Positions 45,651-56,900 of a stretch of DNA of 64,000 nucleotides are shown in pieces. The position numbers and the translations under genes are program-made. How positions within the stretch are numbered: the first letter of the stretch is position 1; the number at the start of each line of letters is the position of its first letter. The DNA is from Proteles cristata cristata (lineage: Eukaryota > Chordata > Mammalia > Carnivora > Hyaenidae). The notes under the pieces were generated by a model. It was not told the DNA's origin. It searched no databases and saw nothing but the letters and a program-made list of their open reading frames with translations. The stretch spans positions 186,001-250,000 of the forward strand of contig JAESUZ010004813.1 of NCBI GenBank assembly GCA_017311185.1. The letters run 5' to 3'.

Positions 45651-46177
45651 ATGATAAGAGATGGCAGTGATGATGTTTATGATAATGTTATCACATCATT
45701 GGCTGTGACTGATTAAATAAGACATGCTCTTAGCCAAAAGCTACCAATCCAGAAACTGAATGTTGACTTCTGATTTCTTTGGCTGGTTTCAGAAGGTGAG
45801 CCAAACCAGTCAAGGGTCTTTCTCAGAGAACCAACCAATGATGACTGGTAAACGTCATGGGCTGGGGTGGCCCTGGAGTGACAGTGTGAAGGTTAAAATT
45901 GGAAGGAGAAAGTAACTGAAAGAAGGGTGAGTGAAAAAAAATAGGCACTGTAAGAAATGCACTAAGAAGCAGAAGCACAGAGAGAAAGAGAAAGGAGAAT
46001 GCAAACCCAGGGGGCTTACGACCAGGCCTGCCTTTTAATTCTGCTGCTCTCACTACTGGTTGCTCAAATGTCTTCTAGATTCCAACCGTCACTCCTGAAT
46101 ATTAATTTTAAATATATTCGGGTTTGAGTGCTTTTTATGTTTCATGAGCCCAAAAGATTCCAACTGAATTTTAATAC
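45651..46177. other. Unrecognised sequence
   Basis: No gene or named repeat. The 76-codon minus frame at 45823-46053 has a hydrophobic run from purine-rich DNA and no domain. Confidence 0.5.
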
Positions 46178-46517
46178 TTTTTTAAAAATATTTATTTATT
46201 TTTTTTTTTTTTTAAATTTTTTAATGTTTTTTATTTATTTCTAGGAGAGAAAGAGAGAGAGACAGCGTGAGCAGGGGAGGGTCAGACAGGGGAACCCACG
46301 AACCGCGAGATCATGACAGCGAAAGTCGGACGCTTAACCGACTAAGCCACCCAGGCGCCCCAAAAATATTTATTTATTTTTGAGAGAGAGTGCGAGGAGG
46401 GGAGGGGCAGACAGAGAGACGAGGAAAGAAGAGTCTGAACCTCAAATTCAGGAACCATGAGATCAACTCCTGAGCTGAAGTTGGATGCTTAACAAAGTGA
46501 GCCACCCAGATGCCCTT
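46178..46517 (-). mobile_element. Older CAN-SINE hosting a younger one
   Basis: The outer element is 46178-46203 plus 46362-46517. It is antisense, ends 'gagccacccagatgccc' and has lost part of its middle: it passes from 'gaagagtctgaacctcaaat' to 'ggaaccatgagatcaa'. Its A/T-rich tail was the landing site for the inner SINE. Confidence 0.9.
46204..46361 (-). mobile_element. Young CAN-SINE with internal deletions, nested
   Basis: The ends are near-consensus ('gagcaggggagggtcaga' and 'actaagccacccaggcgcccc'), but the centre is missing. It joins 'gtcagacagggg' to 'aacccacgaaccgcgag', a loss of about 70 bases. A second small loss removes 'ctaag' before 'cgaaagtcgg'. The duplication aaaaatatttatttattttt flanks it (46184-46203 and 46362-46381). 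Confidence 0.93.
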
Positions 46518-46897
46518 CTGCCACAGACTTTAAGTCTGGAGTTCTCTATTGAGCAGAACTGAATACAGAAGAGGCTAATGTCCAGGAGAAGACAAAAGCC
46601 CTGAATAGGGCTTTCATGTCTGCATTTATTGAGCTCACAAAATATTACCTATGTGGTGAACACACACACACAAAAAAACAGTATCTTACACATGTGAACG
46701 TGGAGAAAACAATCATACAGTAATCATTAACTGTGTATGAAGCAAATGGTCTGGGAGCAAGTGGTGTTTGTGATCAAGGTACATTGGCACCAGATGGAAA
46801 GTAATTTCCTGCAGGTATATAGCAAGTTACTTGTGATCCCCTGACAATATCTTGCTAGCTCACCTCGGGCGTTTTTGCCTGTAGTAGCGACTTTCTG
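46518..46897. other. Unrecognised sequence
   Basis: A short (AC)n patch lies near 46661-46672. Nothing else. Confidence 0.55.
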
Positions 46898-46911
46898 CTC
46901 TAAACTTTTTT

Positions 46912-47123
46912 TTTTTAATATTTTTTTATTTTATTTCTAGGAGAGAGAGAGACTGCGTGAGCAGGGGAGGGTCAGAGAGAGAGGGAGTCACAGACTGAAA
47001 CAGACTCCAGGCTCTGAGCTGGCAGTCAGCACAGAGCCCGACGCGGGGCTCGAACCCACGAACCGCGAGATCATGACCTAAGCGAAAGTCGGACGCTTAA
47101 CCGACTAAGCCACCCAGGCGCCC
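46912..47123 (-). mobile_element. Young felid CAN-SINE, antisense
   Basis: Near-consensus: 'cgaacccacgaaccgcgaga', 'cgaaagtcggacgcttaacc', ending 'ccacccaggcgcccc'. The duplication ctctaaactttttt lies at 46898-46911 and 47124-47137 with no mismatch. Confidence 0.97.
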
Positions 47124-47137
47124 CTCTAAACTTTTTT

Positions 47138-48262
47138 CTAACCCAATTATGTAAAGAGAACCTGTTTCCCCACACCCTTCCTAACTGGATTTTTAAAAAT
47201 AATTTTTATAGCATAATTAGCCATACTACAAAAACGAGTCAGACATTATCTGGATGCAAGACTTCCTTTCAAGTGTGGTTTACAAATTTTAGAGCCTACC
47301 AATGATTACAAATGCTGATTAACAGTTTCAGCTGTTGATATACATTGGCATTACAATGGATAGGCCCTCCTCTGTGATTCCATCCTCAGGTCCACTACAA
47401 AGAGATTGTGATGTGATTGAGCTGAGTGGGTGAGGGAAGTGGCAGAGGAGTGTCAGGCCATGTAAACTCAAGTGCCTATAGGGGACACTGATGCATAGCC
47501 TGGGAAGGAACTGCCAACTGAAGAAACATGCCATCCTGTGTCTCTCTGGACCCCTTCCCAAGACGGGAATTTCTCCTCAGATCAGTCTTCTGTTGACAGA
47601 AGAAAATATGGTCCCAATAGAAAAACTGGAAATGCAATATTTTTAAACTTGAATCTTCTGATGTTTAAATGTTGGAAACTAATTTAATTTTTAAAAATAG
47701 ATATGGCCTGAAGAAAATGTATCTGCAAACCCAACTTTATCTGAGGCTGCCAGTTTGCACCCTCTGATGTGATGGGATGAGAAATACACTCTAGTAAAGA
47801 ACCGGATGCCTCACAATTTATCACATTTCCTAAGTCCCCAGCCAGCTATGTGGTTATACTGTAAAAAGACAAGAAAGGGGAGACTTTATTTTGAGATGTT
47901 TTGCCAGAGGGATACGAAAAAAAGTACATCAACATTTGTCTAAAAGATTCAGGAACGAGTTAACATAATTATCATCAAATTATGGATCCTGGAAATAATG
48001 GATACATAATAACGCAATAATGCCTTTTGTATTACAATAAAACCATGTTATGTCTCCTAGCCCACTTGTATGTCATTCTGCAATTGTCTTCTTTATCACG
48101 CACATTTCAGCAACAATGTCTAGGAAATCACACAGTACGTGGATAATTTTTAAACCTTTTTCCTGTTCCTAATAGATTAAACCCTAGTAGTAAACCTTGT
48201 ATTAAGCCTCATCTTAAACCCTTGGCTTTTAGAGTTGTATATAAACATTCTCTTTGACTATG
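47138..48262. other. Unrecognised sequence
   Basis: About 1.1 kb without a recognised element or exon. Confidence 0.55.
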
Positions 48263-48276
48263 ATAAGAAAGTATTT

Positions 48277-48512
48277 GGGCGCCTGGGTGGCTCAGTCGGT
48301 TGACAGACCGGCTTTGGCTCAGGTCATGACTTAGTGCTTTGTGGGTTCGAGCTCCGCATCAGGCTCTTTGCTGACAGCTAGTTCCAAGCCTGGAGCCTGT
48401 CTTCGGATTCTGTGATTCCCTCTCTCTCTCTGAACCTCCCCTGCGCACTCTGTCTCTCTCACTCTCTCTCTCTCTCTCTAAAATATAAATAAAATATTTA
48501 AAATTTTTTAAA
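48277..48512 (+). mobile_element. Felid CAN-SINE
   Basis: Starts gggcgcctgggtggctcagt, with 'ggttgacagaccggctttgg', 'gctagttccaagcctggagc' and the tail 'taaaatataaataaaat'. The flanks share 'ataagaaagta' / 'aaaagaaagta'. Confidence 0.95.
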
Positions 48513-48524
48513 AAAGAAAGTAGG

Positions 48525-48849
48525 GTGATATATGCACATATTTTAATTTCCCTAGAATTATGTGCTCTAGGTTTTTTTTTTTAATTTTCAGACTAATATA
48601 ATTAATCACAATAGGATATACATTTTGAAATGCAGAGTATGTAAAACATGATTCAAGGCACGGCTTTCAGATTATAATTCAGTAAGTCTTCTTGATGTAT
48701 GCTATCATTGTTCTTTTATTTTCAAAAGATTATATGAACGCTCTCTATAAAATGTAAATTTTTAAATTCTGTCCTTTGTTCTAAATTCTTTCCATTTAAA
48801 GCAAAGTGTCTATAAAGGAATAATAACTTCCTTTCACATCCCTGTCTTA
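48525..48849. other. AT-rich sequence, nothing recognised
   Basis: No element or gene seen. Confidence 0.55.
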
Positions 48850-48864
48850 AAACCTGTGTATCTA

Positions 48865-49049
48865 GGGGCTCCTGGGTGGCTCAGTCGGTTAATCGTTTGA
48901 CTCTTGATTTGGTTCAGGTCCTCATCTCCTGGTTTGGGGGTTGGTTGGAGCTCCGTGTCAGGCTCTGCACTGACAGGGCTACAACTTGCTTGGGATTCTC
49001 TCTCTGACCCTCAAAATAAATACATAAACTTGAAAAAATTTTTTTAAAT
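48865..49049 (+). mobile_element. Felid CAN-SINE, shortened TC tract
   Basis: Starts ggggctcctgggtggctcag and ends 'ctctctgaccctcaaaataa', then an A-rich tail. The perfect 15-base duplication aaacctgtgtatcta lies at 48850-48864 and 49050-49064. Confidence 0.96.
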
Positions 49050-49105
49050 AAACCTGTGTATCTAACAAAAGATGTAAGAGAGTTAGTAACTGGTATTTAA
49101 GAATT

Positions 49106-49310
49106 TTTTTTTTTTTTGAGAGAGAGAGAGAGAGACAGTGTGATCAGGGGAGGGTCAGAGAGAGAGGGAGACACAGAATCCAAAGACAGGCTCCAGGTTC
49201 TGAGCTAGCTGTCAGCATAGAGCCCGACGTGGGGCTCAAACCTACGAACCGTGAGATCATGCCCTGAGCCGAAGTCAGACACTTAACCGACTGAGCCACC
49301 CAGGCGCCCC
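49106..49310 (-). mobile_element. Felid CAN-SINE, antisense
   Basis: Begins in the T run, then 'gatcaggggagggtcagaga', and ends 'gccacccaggcgcccc'. The short duplication aagaatt flanks it. Together with the SINE 56 bp to its left it forms an inverted pair. Confidence 0.95.
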
Positions 49311-49504
49311 AAGAATTCTTGATCTCACATGAAAAAGTACTCACTGCTTCTGGTGTTAGTCCCGGCACGTAAAGAGTTTAGAAGTCATTACTATTTTCTT
49401 TGAATAAGAGAAAACTGAACAAACAAAATTAGCAACTGTTCTTAGACCCACTAGAGAACTGAAGTTGTAGGCAAACCACAACAGCAATCTGGGAGAGCCA
49501 GGTG

Positions 49505-49993
49505 GTGACAGGCAGAATAACAGCTTCCCTAACAAGCTCGCATGCTAATCCCTGCATCCTGTGAATACGTTATTTACACAAAAGGAAATGAAGGTACCAG
49601 ATGGAACTATGGTCACTAATCAACTAATGTTAAAATACGGAGATTATAGGTTGGGCCTGATGCGACCATAAGGGGCCTTAAAAGTGGAAGAGGGAGACAA
49701 AAGAGAGTCAAAGAGGCAGCAATGTGAAAAATTCGCCGTCCTATGTTAATACTTTGGAAGATGGAGGAATGAATTTACTATCAAGGAATGCCGGTGGGCT
49801 TTAGAAGGTGAAAAAAATAAGCTTCTCCTGTAGAACTTCTAGAAGAAATGTAGCCCTTCCAACTCACTGGTTGTATAGGCCCAGTGAGACCTATACAAAT
49901 TTCTGACTTCCACAAGTATAAGATAATAAATCTATATTGTTTTAAGACATCAGGTTTGTGGTAATTCGTTACAGTAGCAATAGGCCAATCCAG
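49505..49993 (+). mobile_element. MaLR-type (MLT1-like) LTR
   Basis: Sense LTR of about 0.49 kb: 'gaataacagcttccctaaca', 'ccctgcatcctgtgaatacg', 'tttggaagatggaggaatga', 'cactggttgtataggcccag', 'gacttccacaagtataagat', 'aataaatctatattgtttta', 'tttgtggtaattcgttacag'. It carries an AATAAA at about 49926. The subfamily is uncertain. Confidence 0.6.
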
Positions 49994-50329
49994 AGAGTCT
50001 CAGCCTAGCACCTTACCTGAAGCAGAAGCCACAAGCGCCATAACACCAAAATACTAATTTTTACAAATTGCTGGAAGCTGAATGTGGACTAATTGAGAGT
50101 GAGAAAGTCCTAGGGCCATAGTCTTAGGCCCCAGCACTTTCGTGGTTTTTACCTCTGGGAGCCCTCTACCAGGATTTCATTATAAAGATGGAAGAAAGCT
50201 TGCCCGACGCGGGGGGAAGAGGGTAGACCAAGCAACATAAAATACACCCAGAACATTCTCCATAACAGAGGCTTACCCCTTATTTATACTGTGTGAAGTA
50301 TAAATTTTAGTGTTTATTACATAACAATA
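49994..50329. other. Unrecognised sequence
   Basis: No element or gene recognised. Confidence 0.5.
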
Positions 50330-50757
50330 GTCCCTCCCTTAGCCACTGGGGGTACTTTCCGAGAACCCCAGTGGATGCCTGAAACCGTGGATGGTACCAA
50401 ACTCTATATAGACTGTTTTCTCCTCCATATGCATACGTGACGAAGTTTAACTCATAAATTAAGCACAATAAGATATTAACAACAGTAACTAATAATAAAC
50501 AGTTATAACGTGCTGTCATAAAAGCTATGTGAACCCGTGTCTGTCTCACAATCGCTTATTGTGCTGCACTCACCGTGAGACGGTCAAACGGCTGCGTGTG
50601 GAGACGAAGTGAGGGGCCCGGCGCGGGCAGGGCGGCGGAGCGGTAAGCTGCCTCTGACCCCCTGAAGGACTCGTCAGGAGGAGAATCACCTGTTTTCGGG
50701 AAGCGATGCCGGTAACCGAAACTGCTGACGGTGAAAATCACAGCGAAGGAGGGGACC
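50330..50757. mobile_element. Tigger-like non-autonomous DNA transposon
   Basis: The ends are inverted relatives: GTCCCTCCCTTAGCC at the left and, on the other strand, GTCCCCTCCTTCGC at the right. Internal phrases 'agaaccccagtggatgcctg', 'aaaccgtggatggtaccaaa', 'aataagatattaacaacagt' and 'acgaagtgaggggc' match a mammalian mariner/Tigger-type MITE that I recall. It is locally CpG-rich at 50575-50660. No transposase frame is present. Confidence 0.6.
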
Positions 50758-50872
50758 ACCGTACCCTTCATGTGAATAGTTCGGGGAAGTAGTGCTTTAG
50801 GCACACAGTTCCTAAAAGGTGCTGGACCAGCAGCATTGACATCATACGGAAACCTGTTAGAAACAAAAGTCT

Positions 50873-51091
50873 TGGGGCGCCCGGGTGAGTCCGTGAGGCA
50901 TCCGACGTGAACTCAGGTCATGACCTCACAGCTCCTAAATTCCTGCCCCGCCTAGGGCTCTGTGCTGACAGCTCAGAGCCTGGAGCCTGCTTCGGGTTCT
51001 GTGCGTGGGTCTCTCTCTGCCCTTCCACTCCTCATGCTTTCTCTCTCCGTCTCTTAAAATAAATAAACAAACTTAAAAAAAAAAAAAAAAA
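50873..51091 (+). mobile_element. Felid CAN-SINE with a mutated head
   Basis: Starts GGGGCGCCCGGGTGAGTCCG, with a damaged A box. It has 'gctctgtgctgacagctcag', 'gagcctgcttcgggttctgt' and the tail 'ttaaaataaataaacaaac' plus an 18-A run. Flanks: gaaacaaaagt / gaacaaaatt. Confidence 0.94.
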
Positions 51092-51397
51092 AGAACAAAA
51101 TTAACTTTCAGTCTGTATAGAGTGGAAATTTTCAACAGCTACATAAAGCTACTTGTTCCATTTTATGATCTGATAATTCAGAAAATAGGTTAGAACTAAA
51201 GATTATTATTCCAGATTTCCTTTGCCAAATAGCCGCTAAGATGTGAATTTGACGGAAACATTCCATTTTGAAATGGTTAGAGATACTGCAGTGATAAGTT
51301 ACCACCACTTGAGGGCAGTAAAAGCACATTTCTTGTCCGTATATGGCGGATGATTTAATTATGACTTTAAAATTAAACACTTTTAAAAAAAAACTTA
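51092..51397. other. Unrecognised sequence
   Basis: The minus-strand 109-codon frame at 51132-51461 overlaps here but has no domain. Confidence 0.5.
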
Positions 51398-51770
51398 AAT
51401 CCAAGCTAGTTGGCATATAGTGTGGTGATGGTTTAAGGATTAGAACCCAGTGATTCATCACTTACAACACTCAGTGGTCATGGCAACAAGTGCTCTCCTT
51501 AACACCCATCACCCATTTAGCCCAGCCCTCCCTCCCGGGCCCCCTACCCCCCCAGCAACCCTCAATTTGTTCTCGGTATTTAAGAGCCTCTTGCAGTTTG
51601 CCTCTCTCTCCGGTTTTATCTTATTTTTCCTTCCCTTCCCCTACATTCCTCTGTTTTGTTTCTTAAATTTCATGTATGAGTGAAATCACGGATTTATCTT
51701 TTTCTGACTGACTTATTTTGCTCAGCACAATACACTCTAGTTCCATCCACGTTGTTGCAAACACTTTCCC
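51398..51770 (-). mobile_element. Carnivore L1 3' UTR, antisense
   Basis: 'ttcatcacttacaac', 'taacacccatcacccattta', 'gtatttaagagcctcttgca', 'ttcccttcccctacattcct', 'ctctagttccatccacgttg'. 5'-truncated near 'gttgttgcaaacac'. Confidence 0.9.
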
Positions 51771-51779
51771 AAAATGGCT

Positions 51780-51880
51780 TGTGTGTGTGTGTTTGTGTGC
51801 GCGCGTGTGTCTTCCTTGGTCTAAAGTTATTATCCCTCGCCTCCATAGTTCAGATTCCACGTTTGTGCGTGTGTGTGCAT
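51780..51880. repeat. GT/CG-rich simple repeats
   Basis: (GT)n with a GCGCGC core at about 51780-51812 and a second GT/GC patch at 51863-51880. Open frames rich in C/V across it are repeat artefacts. Confidence 0.85.
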
Positions 51881-51905
51881 GTTTACCCACAAGAGGCTGA
51901 GTAAA

Positions 51906-52121
51906 GGGGCACCTGGGTGGCTCAGTCGGTTAAGCCACTGACTTCAGCTCAGGTCATGATCTCACGGCTTGTGAGTTCGAGCCCTGTGTCAGGCTCTGAG
52001 CTGAATGCTTGCTCAGAGCCTGGAACCTGCTTCAGATTCTGTGTCTCCCTCTCTCTCTGGCCCTCCCCTCTTCACGCTATCTCTCTCTCCCTCTTAGAAA
52101 TAAATAAAAACATTTTTAAAA
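51906..52121 (+). mobile_element. Felid CAN-SINE
   Basis: Starts ggggcacctgggtggctcag, with 'gtgagttcgagccctgtgtc' and the tail 'ttagaaataaataaaaac'. The duplication aagaggctgagtaaa (51891-51905) / aagaggttgagtaaa (52122-52136) matches at 14 of 15 bases. Confidence 0.97.
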
Positions 52122-52136
52122 AAGAGGTTGAGTAAA

Positions 52137-53818
52137 TAAGTAGTTATAAGCATTACAGTGAACAAACAATTCTTTGGCGCACATTCATAAAGTGCCTATA
52201 TTCTTTCCCATCACTGCCCTGCAAACCCACTATATTGGTATGCTTCTTTTTCATCACCACCTTGGATAACATCTTGGGCAAGTCCCATAATTTCTCAGAT
52301 GTTAAAAGAGATTTCCAAGTTACTTTTATCCCCTCCCTCCAATTATCTAATTTCAGTAATTAAAACATGCATCTTGTATAATACTTAAAATTCCAAACTT
52401 AACCTTCTCCCTTCATTTAGTCTGCTTCCCACCAGGGAGAAATAGTGGGTAGTCACAAACATTCACGTTGATTTTCCTATCTGTTCATCACTTCTCATTC
52501 ACAAGGTAACCTCTGACTCCTAGAGGGTGGGGACAGAGGTAAAAAGCAGGAGATGTCTTCTTCCATTGACACCTCTGTAATCTGACATTGTTTATCTCCA
52601 GCTCTGACAGAAGTTCAACCCTGCCAATTTCTCTTGAGACAACTTTTGGCAGCTTTTTGGAACTGTGTGCTTATACTATGAGAACCACCGGCTTCATGGG
52701 TGTGAGACCTGTGTAGATGCTCAGCACCATGCTCTGTCATTACCACCTTGAAAATTTTAATAATTTTCAAACAAGAGACTCATAACTTGGAAAACATTAT
52801 CCAGATTTTATCTTTCTAGTACTAAAGGCAGAAAATCAATGCATACTGATTATGGGTTTTAGTGACTTTTCTAGATAGACTGACTTGCTGGGTAATATTT
52901 TTCTCAGGGGAAGAAGACACATTTTGTGTAAACATCCTCTGCCATAGTGAAACCAAATCATGCCTTCTGATTGGCTCTGGCATGTTTCCTCAAAGCACCG
53001 AAGTCATCATGCATCACTTTCAGAACAAGGGAGCAGTATTTCTAAAGCAATACCAAGTACTTCCATGGCCCATGCACTAAGCATCAGTACACTATGTCAC
53101 ATACCATTAGTTCTAATTTCTCCCACCCTTAGAATAGGATTCTCATACTTTTAGGAAAGGTCTAAATCTAGCCTCCCAGGAGTGCTCATTTTCTCATTCC
53201 ACTCTCCTCTGAACCTCCAAAACTTCCCAAAGGGTCTCTTTTTTCAGTCCTTTCTTTCCATTTAGAAGAGACCAGATTTAAATGTATAATTATCAACTAC
53301 TCTTGGTGCAATATTTGTTGGAAGACCCAGATTATCATCCATGCCTGCCCACCCCAGCTTTAAGAGGCCCATTCAATTTATATCCCAAATGAGGATGTCA
53401 GTGGTCTGGGCAAAGACTGCCTTACAGAATATTTGCCTTCCCTAGTTGAACCCTAGCCAACAAGTGACTAAATTATACTCTGTGGCCGGATAACCTTATA
53501 GTATCATCCCATCCAGTTTAGGACAAGGAAGGCCATAGTCGAGAAGTGAAAATGTTGGTTACGAGTCTACTCTTGAAAGACCTCCAAATTTATACACCTT
53601 AAATTTAACCATGTAGCCCACTTCAGTGCAAAAGAGTCTACCTTAAAAATGGGGAATTGAGTGTTTAGGTAAAGACTAGCAAATGCCAGTTTTCTTTATC
53701 CAGTTATTTAATTTAAAAAAATATAATACTATTCATAAGACTTATGAGTCAGCATCAATGTATGATGTAATGCTTATTAAACTTAGTAGAATTAAAATGG
53801 AGATGTTTTGATTAAGAC
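52137..53818. other. Unrecognised sequence
   Basis: About 1.7 kb. A faint MIR-like phrase ('tcttgggcaagtccc', about 52271) is present. The 72- and 64-codon frames at 52862-53154 have no domain. Confidence 0.5.
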
Positions 53819-53960
53819 AAAGGTTCTCAACCCTGGCAAAATATGACAACCACCTGGGGACCATTTAAAAGAAAAATATTATTTGAGTTACAATTTCTGA
53901 ATTAAAAAAAATATCCCTAGGTGTTTTTTACAATCAGCCAAGGTTGAGAAATGTTGGTCT
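53819..53960. mobile_element. MER5-like hAT element
   Basis: The left end 'aaaggttctcaaccctgg' and the right end 'ccaaggttgagaaatgttgg' are imperfect inverted repeats of the hAT-Charlie type. 'gacaaccacctggggaccat' inside matches the MER5 group. About 140 bp, so non-autonomous. Confidence 0.65.
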
Positions 53961-54135
53961 AAGGTTTAGAATACTTGCTTCAGGTTTTGCTAGAGGTGAT
54001 TGGGTCAATCTTCTCTCTTACAGAGATGCTGTTGGCATCATTCTATACATGAGAGAGAGCTTAGTGCTAACCAAATGCTCACAAGTAAGCATTAAGAGAC
54101 ATGGGATCCAGCTGTAATCTTTGATTGACAACTTC

Positions 54136-54350
54136 TTTTTAATTTTTAAAAATATTTATTTATTTTTGAGAGACAGGAAACAAATAGGGGAGGGGTAGAG
54201 AGACAGGAAGACAGAACCTGGAGCAGACTCCAGGCTGTGAACTGTCAACACAGAGTCCAACACAGGGCTTGAACCCACAAACTGGGAGATCATGACCTGA
54301 GCCAAAGTTAATGTCAGTTGCCCAACTGACTGACCACCCAAGTGCCCCCA
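54136..54350 (-). mobile_element. Felid CAN-SINE, antisense
   Basis: 'tttatttttgagagacagga', 'cttgaacccacaaactggga', 'gatcatgacctgagccaaag', ending near 'ccacccaagtgcccc'. The duplication tgattgacaactt lies before (54122) and after (54353) it. Confidence 0.95.
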
Positions 54351-54436
54351 TCTGATTGACAACTTTAAATACCAGCTGAACTTCCAATACATCTTTACTT
54401 CTCTATATCTACTGGGTGGAGAGTCGTGAGAGGGAG

Positions 54437-54448
54437 GGGCCAAGATGG
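54437..54448 (+). promoter_or_regulatory. YY1-type site at the L1 5' end
   Basis: GCCAAGATGGC, near the first base of the element. YY1 binding at this motif is established for L1 transcription start. Here it is a relic in a dead copy. Confidence 0.6.
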
Positions 54449-56689
54449 CAGAGTAGCGTAGAAGTTTTTTGTGAAATGCAACTAGATCAACACCAAACCA
54501 TCTTGCACACCTAGAAAACTGATCCGAGGATTAACTCAAAACTGCATAACTTAAACCACAGAACTCAGCAGGTACACACCTTGGAGAGGTGAAATGACAA
54601 AGAGAGAAGCCATGGAGGGTTGGGAGCTGTTTTTGCATGAGGAGAGAGGACAGAGACAGTGGGGAGAGTATAGGAAAAGCATTCCCCCTGAAAGCAGCTG
54701 GAGAGAAAGAGAGAGAGTAGAAACACCCATAGGGAATTAATAAGAAAGAGAGAAAGGAGAAAGGAGAGGATTTGGATACCATTAAGACTCTATGAACAGA
54801 GGAGCACAGAGTCTGAAACATAGACAAAGGTCACAGTGGACCCGGGAGTACAGCTGTATTTGCTGGTGTTGGAACAAGACATTAATAGGCAGTGAGCCTG
54901 GTGCCAGAGGTGTGTTGTGAAGTGTGTGGGCATCTGCAGTGGCAGGGTCATGGTGAGCATTCCTGCAGGCGGGCCAGCACCTGGCCATTGCTCTATGAGA
55001 CCCTCCCCAAGAGGGTCTGAATGGATCAAAGCCACCAGGCCCTCGGAAGAGAGGGATTTGGAAACACAGCCCTATCCGAAATAAAACTTAGGAAGGAGGT
55101 GCCAACTGGCAGGCTAACAACTTGGTCATGGACAGGGTAGAAGTGGAGAGTAGATGAAAACCAGAGACGAAGGAGGGGTGCTTGATTGCGGGTCAGCGAG
55201 AGCACAGAGTTCTGATACAAGAGACTGGGTAGCTGGGTGATGCATTTTCATCTCTCCTGTGCATGCACATACATGTGTTCATGAGTCACAATGACCCACC
55301 CCAATAAGCTAAGCAGCACCATCTAGTGGAGAATAGAGCCATTACACCAAACCCTGTACAACTGCACCAACCATGCTCTAGAGGAGGATAAGTCCCTCTG
55401 CCTGCTTAGTTTACAGACCATTAAGTGCTTCATAGTTTGACTTCTAGGGAAAACTGGATATAACTTCAATTGTTTTCCATTCTGTTCAACAGTCTACCTA
55501 CTCAATTTTTTCTTTTCCTTTTCTTTCCTTAGTCTTGAATACAAAGAGAGAAAACATGTATTTTTATTTTCCATTTTTATAAAAGATTGTTTCTTTATTT
55601 TTTTCTAATATATTTTAATTTTTTGGTAAATTTTTTATTCCATTTTACTTTCATCATTTTTTCTATTTTTAAATTTTTTTCAACTATTTTTCTTTTTCCT
55701 TTTTTTCTTTTATTTCTTGTTCCTCTGTTCTATCAACCTTTCTTCAACAACCAGATCAAACATACTTACGATCTAGCATCCTTTATTTAATTTTTTGTGT
55801 TGTTTTTAATTTTTATTTTATTCTTTTTCTTTCTCCAAAATGAAAGAATAAAGGAGTTCACCCCAAAAGAAAGAATAGGAAGAAATGATGGCTAGGGATT
55901 TAATCAACACAGATACAAGCAAGATGTCTGAAATGAAATTTAGATTCATGATAAGAACACTAGCTGGGTTTGAAAAAAGCATAGAATCCTTTTCTGCTGA
56001 GATAAAAATAAGTAAAATCTAGTCAGGACAAAATTTGAAATGCTATAACTGAGATGCAATCTCAAATGGATCCATGGTGGAAAGGATAGATGAAGCAGAG
56101 CAGTAAATCAGCAATACAGAGGACAAACTTATGGAGAATACTGAAGCAGAAAAAAGGAGGGAAACTAAGGCAAAAGAACACAATATAAGAATTCAAAAAT
56201 TCACTGAAATTTCATTAGAAATTTTATTAAAAAGAAATAATATCTGAATAATAGGGGTCCTAGAAGATGAAGAGAGAGAAAAAGGGATAGAAGGTTTATG
56301 TGAGCAAATGATAGCAGAAAAGTTTCCTAACCTGGGGAAAGATACAGACATCAAAATCCAGGAAGCATAGAGGACTCCCATTAGATTCAATAAAAACTGA
56401 ACTCTTTTCCCAGACAAACAAAAACTAAAGAAGTTCATGACCACTAAACCAACCCTGCAAGAAATTTTAAGGGAGACTCTCTGAGGGGAGAAAAGATGAA
56501 CCAAAACAAAAATGACCAAAAGCAACAAAGACTAGAAAGGACCAGAGAATACCACCAGAAACTAGAACTCTACAAGCACCACAATGGCAATAAATTCATG
56601 TCTTTCAGTACTCACTCTAAATGTCATTGGACTAAATGCACCAATCAAAACACACAGGGTAACAGAATGGATAAGAAAGCAAGATCCAT

Positions 56690-56900
56690 TGGAGTGCCTG
56701 GGTGGCTCAGTCGTTTGGGAGGCCAACTTTGGCTCTGGTCATGATCTCACAGTTCGTGGGTTCGAGCCCCGCATAGGGCTCGGTGCTGACAGCTAGCTCA
56801 GAGCCTGGAGCCCGTTTCAGATTCTGTGTCTCTCTCTCTGACCCTCCCCTGTCTGTCTCTCTCTCTCTGAAATAAATAAAAACATTAAAAAATAGAAAGA
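56690..56900 (+). mobile_element. Felid CAN-SINE inside L1 ORF2
   Basis: Starts ggagtgcctgggtggctcag, with B box GGGTTCGAGCCCC, 'gctagctcagagcctggagc' and the tail 'tgaaataaataaaaac'. Host flank 'aagcaagatccat' recurs as 'aaacaagatccat'. Confidence 0.96.

Noticed and set aside
54437..54448. Active host gene promoter
   Set aside because: The YY1-type motif lies at the first bases of an L1 5' UTR. It is explained by the element.
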